Of a stretch of DNA of 64,000 bases, positions 11,689-22,676 are shown in pieces. A program made the translations under genes and the position numbers. Each line of letters starts with the position of its first letter. Positions within the stretch are counted from its first letter, which is position 1. Source of the stretch: Azolla caroliniana (taxonomy: Eukaryota; Polypodiophyta); NCBI GenBank assembly GCA_043228905.1, contig JBHGNT010000020.1, positions 7,936,001 to 8,000,000 of the forward strand, written 5' to 3'. The notes under the pieces are model-generated. The model made no database searches. It was not told the origin of the DNA and saw nothing but the letters and a program-made list of their open reading frames with translations.

Positions 11689-14592
11689 TCAGTCTTCCTC
11701 CAAAATATCGAGCACACTCTGCTCGATGGTGTCAAGTGGTGCTCCTTCCTCCTGTTCCTATTCCTTGCCTGCCTGGTCTCCGACCTCCGGTTGGGTGGGC
11801 TGTTCCGTAAAAATTTGCTGCTCCGGCTCTGCTTGATTCTGTGGTGCCGGTGCTTCCTCACCGCTTCGTCCGGGTTCTTCCTGTTCTCCCTCCGTTCCTG
11901 GCTCTGTTCTGTTACCGGTGTCGCTTTCTCCGGTCTCGACTGGTCGACTTGATATGCCTCCTTCCTCTGCTCTGGTGTCTTCCGGTCTCAGCTCTTCTTC
12001 TTCTTCGGCATCGGTCTGCTCCTGCTCTTCTTCAAGTTCGTCTTCGGGTATTCCTCGTCGGGGTTGTTCGGTGTCGGTTGGTTCATCTTCAGCCGGTCGC
12101 GTTCCCTCACCAATAGTGGTTGGTGTCGTTCTTCCCTTAGCTTCCTGTCGTAACCGGTCCTGCTCGTATCTCTCCAACTCCAATTGAGTTGCGAGCTGCC
12201 CGTCATCCAACCTCTCTACCAACCCTCGGATTTCTTTGAGATGTTCTTCCGCTAAAGTGTAGAAATCTTCCGACAATTCTTCCTGAATGGCGATGATACT
12301 TTCCTCATCCATCTTGTAGAACTTGTCACCGGTCTTCCTCCGATTCTCGGCATCCGCTCGGAGTGTCTGCAGCTCGGCTGCCTGTTGTGACCACTCCTTC
12401 CATAGCTTTTCCGTACTTTCGTTGATGCTTGCCTGAGCTCGGGTACTCCATCCTGACATGATGAGCTTGATCCGGTCAACCCCTGCCTTAGCATGCGCAT
12501 AAGCTTCCTGTTTTTCCTTCCTTGCCTGTTTTATAATGTCGGCCATTATCTGAGCATGGGCCTCGTAATCCGCTTTCTGCTTTTCATAGGTACTTTGCAG
12601 TTTGCTGATCGTGAAGGTCGATTTTTCCTTTTCTTCATTCCTGATCTTGGTCAGGTCCAGCTTTTCCCGCCTTAGCGCCTCTAATTCCTTCCTTCTCTCC
12701 GTTGCTTGGGCTATTTCCGCCGACAATGCTTCCTTGTTGGCACTGACCTCATCCATTGCCTTAGCCAGGTCTAATCGGGTCTCTTTGAGCTGTTCTTTCA
12801 GCTTCTCTATTTGCCGGTCGTAGTCTGCTGCCCGTTTTTTGTTGTCCGACTCGGCCTGCTTGTGATCTCGGTAGAGACGGTCGAAGTCCTCCGTCTTCTG
12901 CTTCAGGCGTCGGTTTGCCTGAGCTCTTAACCGATCGTCCCGGTCCTTCTGTTGTCGGAGTTCTTCCTGCAGTCGTTCTATCTCTTGCTCGGCATGTCGA
13001 CGCAGTCGGTCCTTCTCCTTTTGCAGCTTCTCTTTTTCTTCTTGCAGTCGGTCATTAGCGGCTCGACCTTTCCGGAGGCCTTCTTCCATTTTTCGTCTGT
13101 CATCCTCCACCGCTTTCCGCTGCTCCCTTTCTCTTTCCCTTAATGCCTCCTGAGCTTTTAACTCCTCTCGTAAGGTTTCTATTATTTTTTCGGTCTCAGG
13201 GCCGGTTTGCAAGGCTACCGGTTCTGGTTCTGGTTCTGGTTGCTTCCTTGTTGTCCCGACCGGCTCGATGACAACTTGTGCTTGTTGAATTCCTTCCCTT
13301 GCCTGCAACAGCTCCCCTTGCATTTCCTCGATCTGTGTTCGGAGCGCGACCAACTCCTGAGTTGTTGTATGTGTCAGCTGTTGCCTACACGTTTCTTCTT
13401 TTTCTAACTGGTCCGCTACTCCCGATAACTGCTCCGAAAGCCATCTCAGCCATTGTGGCTTTGTTCTTCCTGTGTCGGGGTGGCCTTGCTCACTTAACTC
13501 GGGCTGTTTTTCCAGCCTCTTCTCTGGCTCCGGCTCCGGCGCTTGTTCCTTCTTCTTCTCTGGGATGACCGGTTCTCTGAAGTTCGGCCCAACCGGTGTC
13601 AGTGCTGCTTCCCTCGGTACGGGTTCCGGTGCTGTTTCCGCCTCGGCTACTGGAGATGGTCCTTGTGCCCTCTGCTGAGTTCTGTCCACTGGTGGAGCCG
13701 GTCCTTTCGCCCGTTTCTCCCGACCTTGTCTTGCTGGGAGTCTTACCAGTGGTTCGGATGAGTCTTCTGTTTCAGCTTCCTCCTTCGGTGCGGTTACTAG
13801 ACGGACCTTTTGTATAAAGACCTCTGGTTCCGGTTCCGGCCGTCGCAGCGTTATATGGATTGGTTTGCGCGCTACCGGTTCCTCCTCGGCCGATTTCCCT
13901 TTGCCTTTACCTGCCGGTTTTGCCTTTGTTGCCGATTCCTGTTGCTGTCGGGATGATCCTTCCCCCTGTTGTTCTGCTTCTTGCTGGGTCCATCCGGGGG
14001 TGTGTTTCTCCAAGATCTGTCGGCGCTTTGTGACCTTTTTCGGCGTCGTCTCCTGCCGACCTCTTTTCTTTTGTGTGATGGGGAGCACCGGTGGGACTAA
14101 CACTGTTAGCCATTGTGCTATCCCGGCCCATGGCTTTTTTCCTTCCACAAGATTTTTGATGGCCTCCTTCAATCCTTCGGTTATGAAATGGAGCCAGTCT
14201 ATTTGTAAGCCTTTGTACGCTGCTATTAAGAACGCTGCCCGGTACTTGGCTATGGCCGGGGGACGGGGATCCACGAATCCGTATTCCATCATGGCGCGGG
14301 CCACTTCTCCGAACAGCAGGTTCTCTCCGCCCTGCGTTCGATACGCCTTGCTGTTGATAGAGTACTCCCCGAAATATTCGAACAGGATTTCACTTGAAGG
14401 GTTTTCGATTGTTTGAAGTCCTCCTGCTTTTATCCCCGTGAGCGCCTGCACCGCTCCTTCTGTGACTTCTGATATATCGATCGATGCAGCCGCCTGCTCT
14501 GGTTCTGCGTGTGGTGGAGCGTCGGCGATCCGCAGCAATCCTTTTAACCCGTTCTCCCTCATCCATTGGCGTGCCTCTTCCGACAGTACCAT
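11689..14592 (-). CDS. Gypsy 1 accessory ORF: long coiled-coil protein between pol and 3' LTR
   Basis: About 967 codons from the ATG at 14592 (chosen because it aligns with the start in gypsy 2, beginning LSEEARQWMRENG) to a TGA at 11689. One internal TAG lies at 11758-11760, after which the frame continues to a conserved end EQSVLDILEED. Residues 1-130 form a conserved globular region (FGEYSINSKAYRTQGGENLL; DPRPPAIAKYRAAF). A basic and Pro/Glu-rich linker follows (about 190-430), then a long heptad-rich region (about 430-850: LREELKAQEAL, EEKEKLQKEKDRLRRH) and an acidic Glu/Gln-rich tail. No signal peptide or membrane segment is seen, so it is not an envelope-like gene despite its position. 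Some Tat-lineage gypsy elements also carry a 3' extra ORF of unknown role. The open frame extends upstream to 14856, but that part has no counterpart in gypsy 2. Confidence 0.8.
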
Positions 14593-14966
14593 TGTTTCGA
14601 ATTCTTCTTCTGCTGCCTGTTGTTCGGGATCGCGCTGTGTGTGCTCTGTGCGTCGGGTCGCTCTTCTGTGCTTCTGCGCCTGTATGTAGGAAAATTCGTA
14701 AAAAGTGAGCCCTTCGCAGGCCTGTGTCTTATATAGTGGGTTGTGCCTCGAGCCGCCCTTTTTCGTTTCCCGCGCATGTTCCTCTCCCGCCATAATTAGT
14801 ATGTCCTTTCTTGTTTGCCGCGTGTGAGTGCCCACGTTCCATGCTTTAAATAGCAAGTACGCGCACGTCCTTCTTTAATGCATGGCGCCTCTTCGTTGCA
14901 TGGTGGTGCTCCCACCTCTTGTGATCTCCCCATCATTACTATGATTCGCGTCGATTTTGCCCACGT

Positions 14967-14997
14967 CTTCTTTTTTTTTTTCTTTTTTTTTTTTGTT
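14967..14997 (-). other. A-rich spacer between pol and the accessory ORF of gypsy 1
   Basis: On the minus strand about 27 of 29 bases are A. Gypsy 2 has an A/AAT-rich stretch at the matching place (54031-54094). It could be a relic poly(A) tail, a spacer for internal initiation, or slippage; the sequence alone does not say. Confidence 0.6.
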
Positions 14998-15006
14998 TGG
15001 ACCACG

Positions 15007-17897
15007 TCATTTGCTGGTCCCCCCCGATTTGTTCGGGTCAGTTCGTGTGGATACCGGATCCTTCTGTCGGTTTTCCGGGATAGTCTTCGTCAGTATCGGT
15101 GTCGGTTCTTCCTCGGTCCGGATTTCCGGGTTTCGCTTGAACGGGTTGGCTGGCATATTTCCCTTATACGGCTTTAGCCGAAATCCATTTGCCCACTTGC
15201 CGATGACATCTCCAGACAACATGCCGAGCTGATACGAACCATTGTACTCCTTGGTGATCCAGAACGGTCCGGTCCATCGAAACCGCAACTTTCCCGGCAT
15301 GTTCCCCATCCGTGTCTGGAATAGTAGTACCGGTTTCCCGACTTCGAACTCCTTTTCATTGCCACGCCGGTGTCGGTCCACGAAGGCTTTTCTCCTCCTT
15401 TGCTCCAGTTCGAGTTGTAGTAAGCTGGCTATTCGGTTTTCCTCTAATTCCAACAACGTCGCCAGCCGGATCCGTTCGGACTCGCTCTCACTTAAGCGCT
15501 CCTTCACCTGAATCCGTAAGCTGGGGATCTGGAACTCTACCGGCATGACCGCTTCTAACCCGAATGCTAGTCGGAACGGGGTTGTCCGAATGCTGGTTTT
15601 GTACGTTGTTCGGTACGCCCATAGCGCGCTTTGCAATTTCGTATCCCAGTCGGTCCGGTTCTCGTTGACGATTTTTCGTCGGATGTTCTGCAAAGTTTTG
15701 TTCGTTGATTCTGCTAGTCCATTGGCTTGAGGGTAGTAGGGAGTACTCTTTTTATGTACCACCGCGTAAAATGACGTCAGGCTTTCTACTACCTGCCCGA
15801 GAGAATGTCCTCCTTGGTCACTTATAAGCTCGATCGGGCATCCATACCGGCACCATATACACTCGTACAGAAACTTTGCCGTGGACGCGGCCGAGTTGTC
15901 CCGTAAGGCCTTTGCTTCTACCCATTTGGTGCAATAGTCGCGTCGACGAAGACGTGAAAGCTTTTACTCCAATCCGGCGGTTGCACCACCGGAGCTTGCG
16001 ACAGCATAACCTTCAACGCTTTGTAGGATTCCTCCTCTGTCTCCGCCCATAGGAAGGGTACCCTATGTACGGCGGTATGTAACGGTGTAGCGAAGTCTTC
16101 GAGGTGCCGTATCATCCGGCTATGCCACCTTATTTGGCCCAGGAACCGGCTTAAAGCCTTTGCGTTACTTGGTGCTGGTGCCTCGAGAATCGCCTTGACT
16201 TTATCCGGATCTACCGCGATTCCTTCCTTACTCACCACGTGCCCTAGTAAGTTGCCGCTTGCCACTCCAAAGATGCACTTGGCCGGGTTCAAGCTCAATC
16301 GGTACTCGCGGCACTTCTCCAAGCACAGCCGGAGGTGATCGAGATGCTCTCCGTGCCGGCTGTAGACCGCGAAATCGTCAAGGAAGACCTGCATGAAACC
16401 GGGGATATATTCCCCGAAAATTTCCATTATTATCCTTTGAAAGGTCGTTGGAGCCGTCTTTAGTCCGAACATCATCACGACCGCGACGAACACTCCCCAT
16501 TCCGTCACGAACGTTGTCTTCTCCTGGTCGGCCGGGTTCATTCGTATTTGGTTGTAGCCGCTAAATCCATCCAGGAAGCTGTAAACTTCGTGGCCGGCTA
16601 CCGCATCTAACACCCCGTCCGTAAATGGTAGTGGAAACGCATCGGTCACAGTTGCGGCATTTAGTTTTCAGTAGTCCACGCATACCCGGATTTTGCCGTT
16701 CTTTTTCGGGACCACCACTATCGGACTCAGCCAGGTTGCCTGCTTGACCGGTCGGATAAATCCGACCCGGAGGAGCTTATCAATTTCCTCCTTCACCTTT
16801 GCCGCATAATTCGGATTCATCCGGTACCTGCGTTGAGCGATCGGTTTCGCGTCCGTACTTAGGTGAATTTGGTGCTGATAGAGCTGGGGGTCCAGCCCTC
16901 GCATGTCTTCGTACGACCACGCGGACACATCCTTGAAGTCTGTTAATAATGCTACCATTGCCTTCTTTTCTTCCTTCGGCAATTCCTTTGTAACATTTAC
17001 CGGTCGGGGCTTGTTTGTTGTGCCGAGGTCCACCTCCTCGAGTTGGGATGCTTTTACCCTCTGGGATATCGTCATTTCCCTCTCTAGGGATTCCTGCGCT
17101 TGTCGCAGTTCCCGGATCGCCGCTTGGTCCGGTTCTTCCGGCGTCGCAATGTACGGTTCTACTGCCGCCGTGATATCTACCTCAAATAGTGAGACGATTC
17201 GTGGGTGTTCCTCGAGGTACCGCTCGACTTCCTCGTCCGGTAATCCCTCCAACATGTTAATGCTTTCCGCATACAATGGAGTTGCTTCCTTACTGGTGAT
17301 CACCCGTGGTTGCGTCGTTACTCGTACCTTTGTTTTCCCTCGCCGGAATGTGATCTTGTTCTTTTGCCAGTTCTGCTTGATATGCGCCGTTCACAGCCAT
17401 GGTCGTCCTAGCAGTAGGGGGTACGCGCCTTGTACATTCAACTGCAGCACCACGGCCGATATCCGGAATACGTGGCCTCCGATCGTTACTTCCAAATCTC
17501 GGATAAGCCCGGTCGGTCGGACTGAGCTAGTATCCGCCATGCGTAACCAGAAGGGGCATGGTTCCCATTCCCGGATGCCCAGGTCGTTGCATGTCTGTTG
17601 GCTGATGACATTTACCCCGGAGCCTCCGTCAATAATCGTTCCAGCAATTTCCTTTCCTTTCATGATTGCCGTGATTGCCGGGCTACTTGTATCGACCACC
17701 GCTGGTCCTTCCTCCGGGTTGGAGAAGAATGCCGGTGCTAGCGTCGGCTTCGGTTTGCTGACGGATGCCTGTAGGTCTGCCGTAAATCGTGGCACTAACT
17801 GTAGTAGTCGTGCTAACGGCAGCACGATTTGACAGTCCTGTAGCGCTTGCCACGTCGGGTTTTCTCCTAACTGTATGATTTCTTCGTCTTTTGGCAT
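15007..17897 (-). pseudogene. Gypsy 1 pol: protease, reverse transcriptase and 3' half of integrase, with internal deletion
   Basis: Protease 17897-17391 has the active-site loop IIDGGSGVNVIS. Reverse transcriptase spans 17303-15918 with VDY-to-NAA, FLDGFSGYNQIR and the catalytic FLDDFAVYSRHGEH. The frame then jumps from the first RNase H motif (HVFVDA) straight into the integrase core (YCTKWVEAKAL), and the integrase runs to 15007 with ANGLAESTNKTLQNI (third catalytic Glu) and a GPF/Y-type C end (FRWTGPFWITKEYNGSYQLG). Compared with gypsy 2, about 920 bp is missing: all RNase H after its first Asp, the integrase zinc domain and the first catalytic Asp. Further stops occur between 17303 and 17391 and near 16660. 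It cannot encode a working polyprotein. Confidence 0.9.
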
Positions 17898-17975
17898 ATT
17901 TTGGTCTCTTACTTCTGCCGCATTCTGTTCATTGGCCTCCTTGATCCATTGTGTCGCTTGTTTTCTGATTGCCTC

Positions 17976-19965
17976 CTAGGCTTCCCACTCGGCGGTCTTT
18001 CCCTTTGACCGGGTTGTGACCTGCTCTACTTCTGTTATTTCGGATGTAACCATGTTGACTTCCGGCTGCTTGTCATAGCTTTTGATTGGGCATTGGTTAC
18101 TATAGTGGCCTTCCTTACGGCAGTAATAACAGTACACCTTGTGACTGTTGCTCGTTTCTCCTTTGTCCCCGGTTTGGAGGGTGGGTATGCTCCGGCGGTC
18201 GTTTTCGTTTCTTCGGTTATCCGGTACCGATACCGGGTTGTCATTCCTTGCTGCCTCCCGATGTTCCTCTCTTCGGAAAAATCCACGCTTCTGATTTCGT
18301 CGGAAATTTCGGTTCCCTTGTCGCCTCTCTTCTCTGCGTCGGTCGTATTCCGGGGATTCGTCTCGGTCGTACCGGTCCCGGGGGTAGCTATCTTTGCGTC
18401 TCTCCTCTCGGTCATAGTTGTCGCGTCTTCTATCAGCGTATCCTTGTCGCCTCTCTTCTCTGCGTCGGTCGTCTTCCGGGGATTCGTCTCTGTCGTACCG
18501 GTCCCGGGGGTAGCTATCTCTGCGTCTCTCCTCTCGGTCATAGTTGTCGCGTCTTCTATCAGCGTATCTGTTACCGCGTTCGCATTGGTAGCGGTCGTCT
18601 CTCCGGAATCGATCCTCGTCCGGGTTCTGATTGCGCGGTTCTATGTGTCGAACCAGTGCTGCCTGCCGATTTAACAGGTTATATTCGCATCGGTCCGTTG
18701 TATGGGCTCGAGAGTTGCAGATCACACATTGTGTCCGCAGGGTGTAGTCTACTGTTGAGTGCCCCGAATTTAGGCATGTTGTACATTGTAAGGCCTGTCG
18801 GAACCTCAGGTCTTCCTCCTTTGGGAGTGCCCGATGTAACATCCCCATTGACAAGAAGGGGCTAGTCTTGTCCATTTCTAAAACCCGATCAATAACTTGG
18901 TCTGGTTTGGAAATCAAGGACTCCGCACATTGTTCGAAGTGGCTCTTTCAGTACGGCCAAAAAGACTGCTTTGGCTTCGTCTTCGGGTGGTGCTCTTGTC
19001 AGTTGGCTGTGCAGGGTCTGGAACCGAATGATGAATTGTGGCACAATCTCGTTCTCTTCCTGCCGGGTGGTGTAGAACTGCCCGACCAATTCCCTTTGCT
19101 CAAATTGTCTGTGAAAAAACCTGAGGAATCTGGCCTTCAAGGCATCGAATGTGGCAAAGCTGCCCGATAAGTGCTTTGCGTGTCATCGGGCCGCCGGTCC
19201 TTCTAAGGTTATGCCGAATTCGGCGACTTTGGATCGTTCGGCTTCGGGCTCCGTCAGTCTTTGGGAGATATGGTTGGCTTCCCATGTTTGGAGGAATGCC
19301 TACACGTGTGCCTCCGCGTCGGCCTCATCCCGGTACTTTGGGTATGGGTACGGCATCGTGTCATCCAATTGACTCTCCTGTTTCCTCTGCTCTCTGTCCG
19401 CTGTTGGCATTGGTGTGAGAACCTTTGGTTCCTCCGCGGGTGTTGCCGGTGTCCGGTCCGTTGGTTCCTCCGCGGGTGTTGTCGGTATCCGCTCCTTCGG
19501 TTCCTTCGCGGTTGTTGTCGGTATCCGGTCAGCCTTCCTCGGCGATTGCCAGTCACCGAATTCCAGGGTTATTTCTTCCTCTGGTGCCGGTGTTACGGAG
19601 TCTTCCGACCCCTCGTCCTCCCAGTCGTTTGGTGTGTCGTGGCTGCTTTTATACCGAGACGCAACGCTTCCGTCGCTTTCCGACTCCGCCTCAAGTGTTG
19701 CGAATGCTTCCGAGTCCCCGTCGCCCGCAGCGAGCGTCTGCAGTATCGTTTCCGCCTCTTGCAGGCTTGTTATGCTACTGCCTTCGTCGGGGATTTGCAG
19801 AACCCGGAACTGCAGTGCTTCTTCTGTGACTCTCCGAAGAGTTTTGGAGAATGACCGATCCCGCTGGATCTCGTCGACGGCTTGATGCAGGGCTTCCCGT
19901 CGTTGCTCGCGTTCGGTGTATCGTCTCCCTCGTTCGGTGATGTGGTCGTCGTTTGGTCTAGACAT
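17976..19965 (-). pseudogene. Gypsy 1 gag, broken by stops and frameshifts
   Basis: Start ATG at 19965 (MSRPNDD), aligned with MTRPTHD of gypsy 2; the open frame upstream into the LTR is not conserved. The N-terminal part is acidic with a repeated TPATPAEEP-like segment. The capsid region follows (PQFIIRFQTLHSQLTRAPPE), then zinc knuckles CTTCLNSGHSTVDY (last Cys lost to Tyr), CVICNSRAHTTDRC and CYYCRKEGHYSNQC. Between knuckles two and three lies a duplicated Arg/Asp-rich block (RRDNYDREERR units at about 18350-18560). Stops or frameshifts occur near 19300, 19200, 18889 and 17976. Structural role: particle assembly and RNA packaging. Confidence 0.88.
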
Positions 19966-19992
19966 CCATCCCCCGATTGTCCTCTGCACTTT

Positions 19993-20014
19993 GCAGGAAT
20001 CGTGGTCGCCAAAA
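19993..20014 (-). other. Gypsy 1 primer-binding-site region
   Basis: On the minus strand, four bases after the LTR, the sequence TTTGGCGACCACGATTCCTG is identical to that after the 5' LTR of gypsy 2 (48121-48143). Its position marks it as the tRNA primer site; I cannot name the tRNA. Confidence 0.6.
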
Positions 20015-20017
20015 TAG

Positions 20018-20497
20018 TGTTGTCTGTCTAGCCGGACTAGCCTCAACACAGGTGTCTATCCGACACTTCTCCAAAGGGGTGGTAAGGATTGGATGCTAGG
20101 TTACACGCGTAAGATGATTACAATTAAGCACAGACGGTAAACAATACGAGATACAGATAAACACGCCGCCAAAATAGTGTTGTCTGTCTAGCCGGACTAG
20201 CCTCAACACAGGTGTCTATCCGACACTTCTCCAAAGGGGTGGTAAGGATTGGATGCTAGGTTACACGCGTAAGATTATTACAATTAAGCACAGACGGTAA
20301 ACAATACGAGATACAGATAAACACGCCGCCAAAATAGTGTTGTCTGTCTAGCCGGACTAGCCTCAACACAGGTGTCTATCCGACACTTCTCCAAAGGGGT
20401 GGTAAGGATTGGATGCTAGGTTACACGCGTAAGATGATTACAATTAAGCACAGACGGTAAACAATACGAGATACAGATAAACACGCCGCCAAAATAG
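20018..20497 (-). repeat. Three tandem 160-bp partial LTR units next to the gypsy 1 5' LTR
   Basis: Units start at 20018, 20178 and 20338, exactly 160 bp apart; the complete LTR starts at 20498. Each unit is the last 149 bp of the LTR (part of R plus U5) followed by 11 bp of internal sequence, CTATTTTGGCG on the minus strand, i.e. the start of the primer site. The copies are almost identical: one base (gatgatt or gattatt) alternates between copies. Junctions share GCG. The 3' LTR has no such repeat. Confidence 0.93.
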
Positions 20498-20884
20498 TGT
20501 TGTCTGTCTAGCCGGACTAGCCTCAACACAGGTGTCTATCCGACACTTCTCCAAAGGGGTGGTAAGGATTGGATGCTAGGTTACACGCGTAAGATTATTA
20601 CAATTAAGCACAGACGGTAAACAATATGAGATACAGATAAACACGCAATAATTACTATTGTATTACTTTCCGTCCCCTTTACAAATCATCGGATCCTTTT
20701 ATAGGCATCCGGCAAGGTTACAATCTGTGCGCTTAGGCAACCGACATCCGAATCGGTCCGGATCCGGATCGGTACAACTGTACCGGATCCGTCCCTCCAA
20801 ATAATAATTCTACTATTATTTACTTCCTATTATCTGATCCGATTCCGCCTTCCCACTTGTCCTTGCTCTTCTGATCGGCCAACA
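20498..20884 (-). repeat. Gypsy 1 5' LTR (complete copy)
   Basis: 387 bp, matching 11252-11638 with few substitutions, flanked outside by AAACA (20885-20889). The minus-strand TATA box GCCTATAAAAGG is at about 20695-20706. Confidence 0.93.
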
Positions 20885-20889
20885 AAACA

Positions 20890-21309
20890 GAGAATTGAAG
20901 GTGGAGTGAGAGAGCGAAACAGAAAGAAAGAAAGAAACACAGATTCAAAGCTGGAGTGAGAGAGAGAAAGAGAGAGATAGGGAATAGATATGTGTCGTCT
21001 TTCTAACTTTCTGCCTCTGTCTGTCTGACGACTTCGAGACAGAAGAGAGAGAGAGAGAGAGAGAGAGATTGAGACTGAGATTGACCAACTATCACATTCC
21101 AAACCTTCTCCAGGTGTGCTTTCGTACAACTCTACCTAGGAGAATGAAGTTACAATTAATGTATTAAATACGGCCTTGGGACATTTCAAGTGTGACGTAT
21201 ATTATCTTTGTACATTCGAGTGTGATGTAATGAATTTGTTATTTGAAATTGAACACCATTCAATAAATGATAATTGTTTTATTTTCAATTTTTAATGTTT
21301 ATTTTCTTC
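20890..21309. repeat. E1 right part: purine-rich (GA)n stretch and AT-rich subterminal DNA
   Basis: GA/GAGA runs at about 20956-20980 and 21047-21069, then AT-rich DNA to the right inverted repeat. No gene is seen. The minus-strand open frame at 20830-21129 is a by-product of the simple repeat. Confidence 0.6.
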
Positions 21310-21367
21310 CACGATTTAGTACTAAATTTTTGGCCAAAAGTTGGTACACCGTAGCATGCTTCGACCC
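21310..21367 (-). repeat. E1 right terminal inverted repeat
   Basis: Reverse complement begins GGGTCGAAGCATGCTACGG and TGTACCAACTTTTGG; pairs with 1799-1880. Followed outside by the target duplication TACA (21368-21371) and then copia A. Confidence 0.85.
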
Positions 21368-21371
21368 TACA

Positions 21372-22280
21372 AGAAATGTACTTTCGGACCTCGAGATAGC
21401 AGGAGGTTCCCCTTTGGAGTGTCCACCCTCCTCATGAGAAGCTAGCATGGATGTCTTCTACGCCAAGTTGTCCAACCGAAATCATCAATCTCGAGAGCTC
21501 ATGTACATGTCGGACATTGTGTAGTACTAGTGTAGAACCACCCGAAAGGTTGAGCTCTAATATGTTCATTCAAATTATAGCGCAGTGTTGCAAGTTTCCG
21601 ACTCAAACTAAGTCAGAATGTTGGGACGATCATTGCCGAAATTGGGATCGATCAAGGGTCACGTGGTAAGATGCACTTGAATCCAAGAGCCATGTGCTTG
21701 ATTCCTCAGTCGTAATCAAAACTTCTCATTCGACGGAATTCTCTATAAACATGATGTTCAAATCATCCGTCAGTACTTTGGCTAATGACCAACATAGTTG
21801 ACCTCCTCATGTCAGCCACTCTTCTTCTTAGCTTGCTGAGCTTTATGATTCTTGGCTTTGAGAGTGCGGCCATTGGCCTTGATATGTCCAGGTTTCTTGC
21901 AATAGTTGCAGGTTCAATTATCCCGAGACTTGCTCTAGTTTTGCGTATTAGTCGTCGGTCGGGAAGAACTTCTTCCCCCACAAGTCGGTCGGTCGGTCGA
22001 ACCTTATACTGCATAGGCTAGCTTAATCATGTACGAACAGTTTCCTCCGAGTAGCTTCTGTCAAGATTGAGCTTATGACTTCGGAGTACTTCACGGCGCC
22101 AGGCGATGCGTTGCACACAATTGTGATGAAAGTTTCCCACGAAGGGGGGAGACTACTCATTAGCAACATTGCTTTCTGATAACTGTCTGTAACTGTCTGT
22201 AACTTTGGTGCCTGTTCATCTTTCCCAAAAATCGAATAAGGCGAAGTCGTTGGAGTCCCAAACAAGGATGTCTCGAAGAT
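21372..22280 (-). pseudogene. Copia A, gag and protease region, degenerate
   Basis: On the minus strand from 22280: gag C-terminal part (MLLMSSLPPSWETF; EVISSILTEATRRKL), then a relic of the zinc-knuckle region (KPGHI-like segment around 21880-21900), then the post-protease segment VRHVHELSRLMISVGQLG (about 21460-21520). The frame continues at 1794 beyond E1. Several frameshifts and stops. About 80 codons expected between the gag N-terminal fragment (38395-38510) and this piece are missing. Confidence 0.8.
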
Positions 22281-22676
22281 CGGGGTGTAGCAGTAGGTGT
22301 GTTTCTGATTGACAGAATTTCGTAGTACGGTTGATTTCTGCCTTTAGTGATGATTAGGGTTTGTGTTTCCCTTAAGTGGTTTAGGGTTTCAGATTACAAA
22401 TTTCAGATTACAAATTTCAGATTACAAGTTTCTAGTTACAAATTTCTAATTACAAATTTCTTATTACTGTCGCAATGTGTTGTAATTTGGCACCAATTCT
22501 CATGACAAATTCTGATTAGGGTTTTTGATTTTTTAAGTGGTTGATTTCTGATACATGTTGAAAAGCACAGATTACAAATTTCAGATTACTGTCTCAAAGG
22601 GTTGTAATTTTGCACCAATTTCACATTAAAAATTCTGTTTTTGCACCAATTCTGATTACTGATTTTCTATTTCAGG

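Larger units (their letters stand above)
11252..20884 (-). mobile_element. Gypsy 1: Ty3/gypsy retrotransposon inserted in E1
   Basis: Identical-length LTRs of 387 bp lie at 11252-11638 and 20498-20884, each beginning TGTTGTCTGTC and ending GGCCAACA on the plus strand, with a 5-bp target duplication AAACA (11247-11251, 20885-20889). On the minus strand the order is 5' LTR with three extra partial copies, primer site, gag, protease, reverse transcriptase, integrase fragment, A-rich spacer, accessory ORF, 3' LTR. It belongs to the same family as gypsy 2 (similar gag-pol, accessory ORF and primer-site flank) but has different LTRs. It is defective: RNase H and half of integrase are deleted, and gag is broken. 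The GC content is visibly higher than in the surrounding E1 DNA. Confidence 0.95.
1799..21367 (+). mobile_element. E1: large DNA transposon with terminal inverted repeats, inserted in copia A
   Basis: The ends are inverted repeats: left GGGTGGAAGCACGCTACGG and, on the opposite strand, right GGGTCGAAGCATGCTACGG. About 25 bp match with two differences, and weaker similarity (GCCA-AAAATT, TTAGTACT-AAT) continues inward. A 4-bp direct duplication TACA flanks it (1795-1798 and 21368-21371). With the element and one TACA removed, the copia A frame is continuous across the site, which independently fixes the boundaries. It is 19.6 kb long, or about 9.9 kb without the nested gypsy 1. It carries a transposase gene (+) and two opposing genes (-), with tandem repeat arrays between and inside them. 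A 4-bp duplication and the SDG / GHGKG transposase motifs suggest a Sola-like element; Academ is an alternative. That assignment is from memory of the families, not a search. Confidence 0.85.

Noticed and set aside
11758-14856. Envelope gene for gypsy 1, from its place after pol
   Set aside because: No signal peptide, membrane segment or cysteine pattern; sequence is charged coiled coil.
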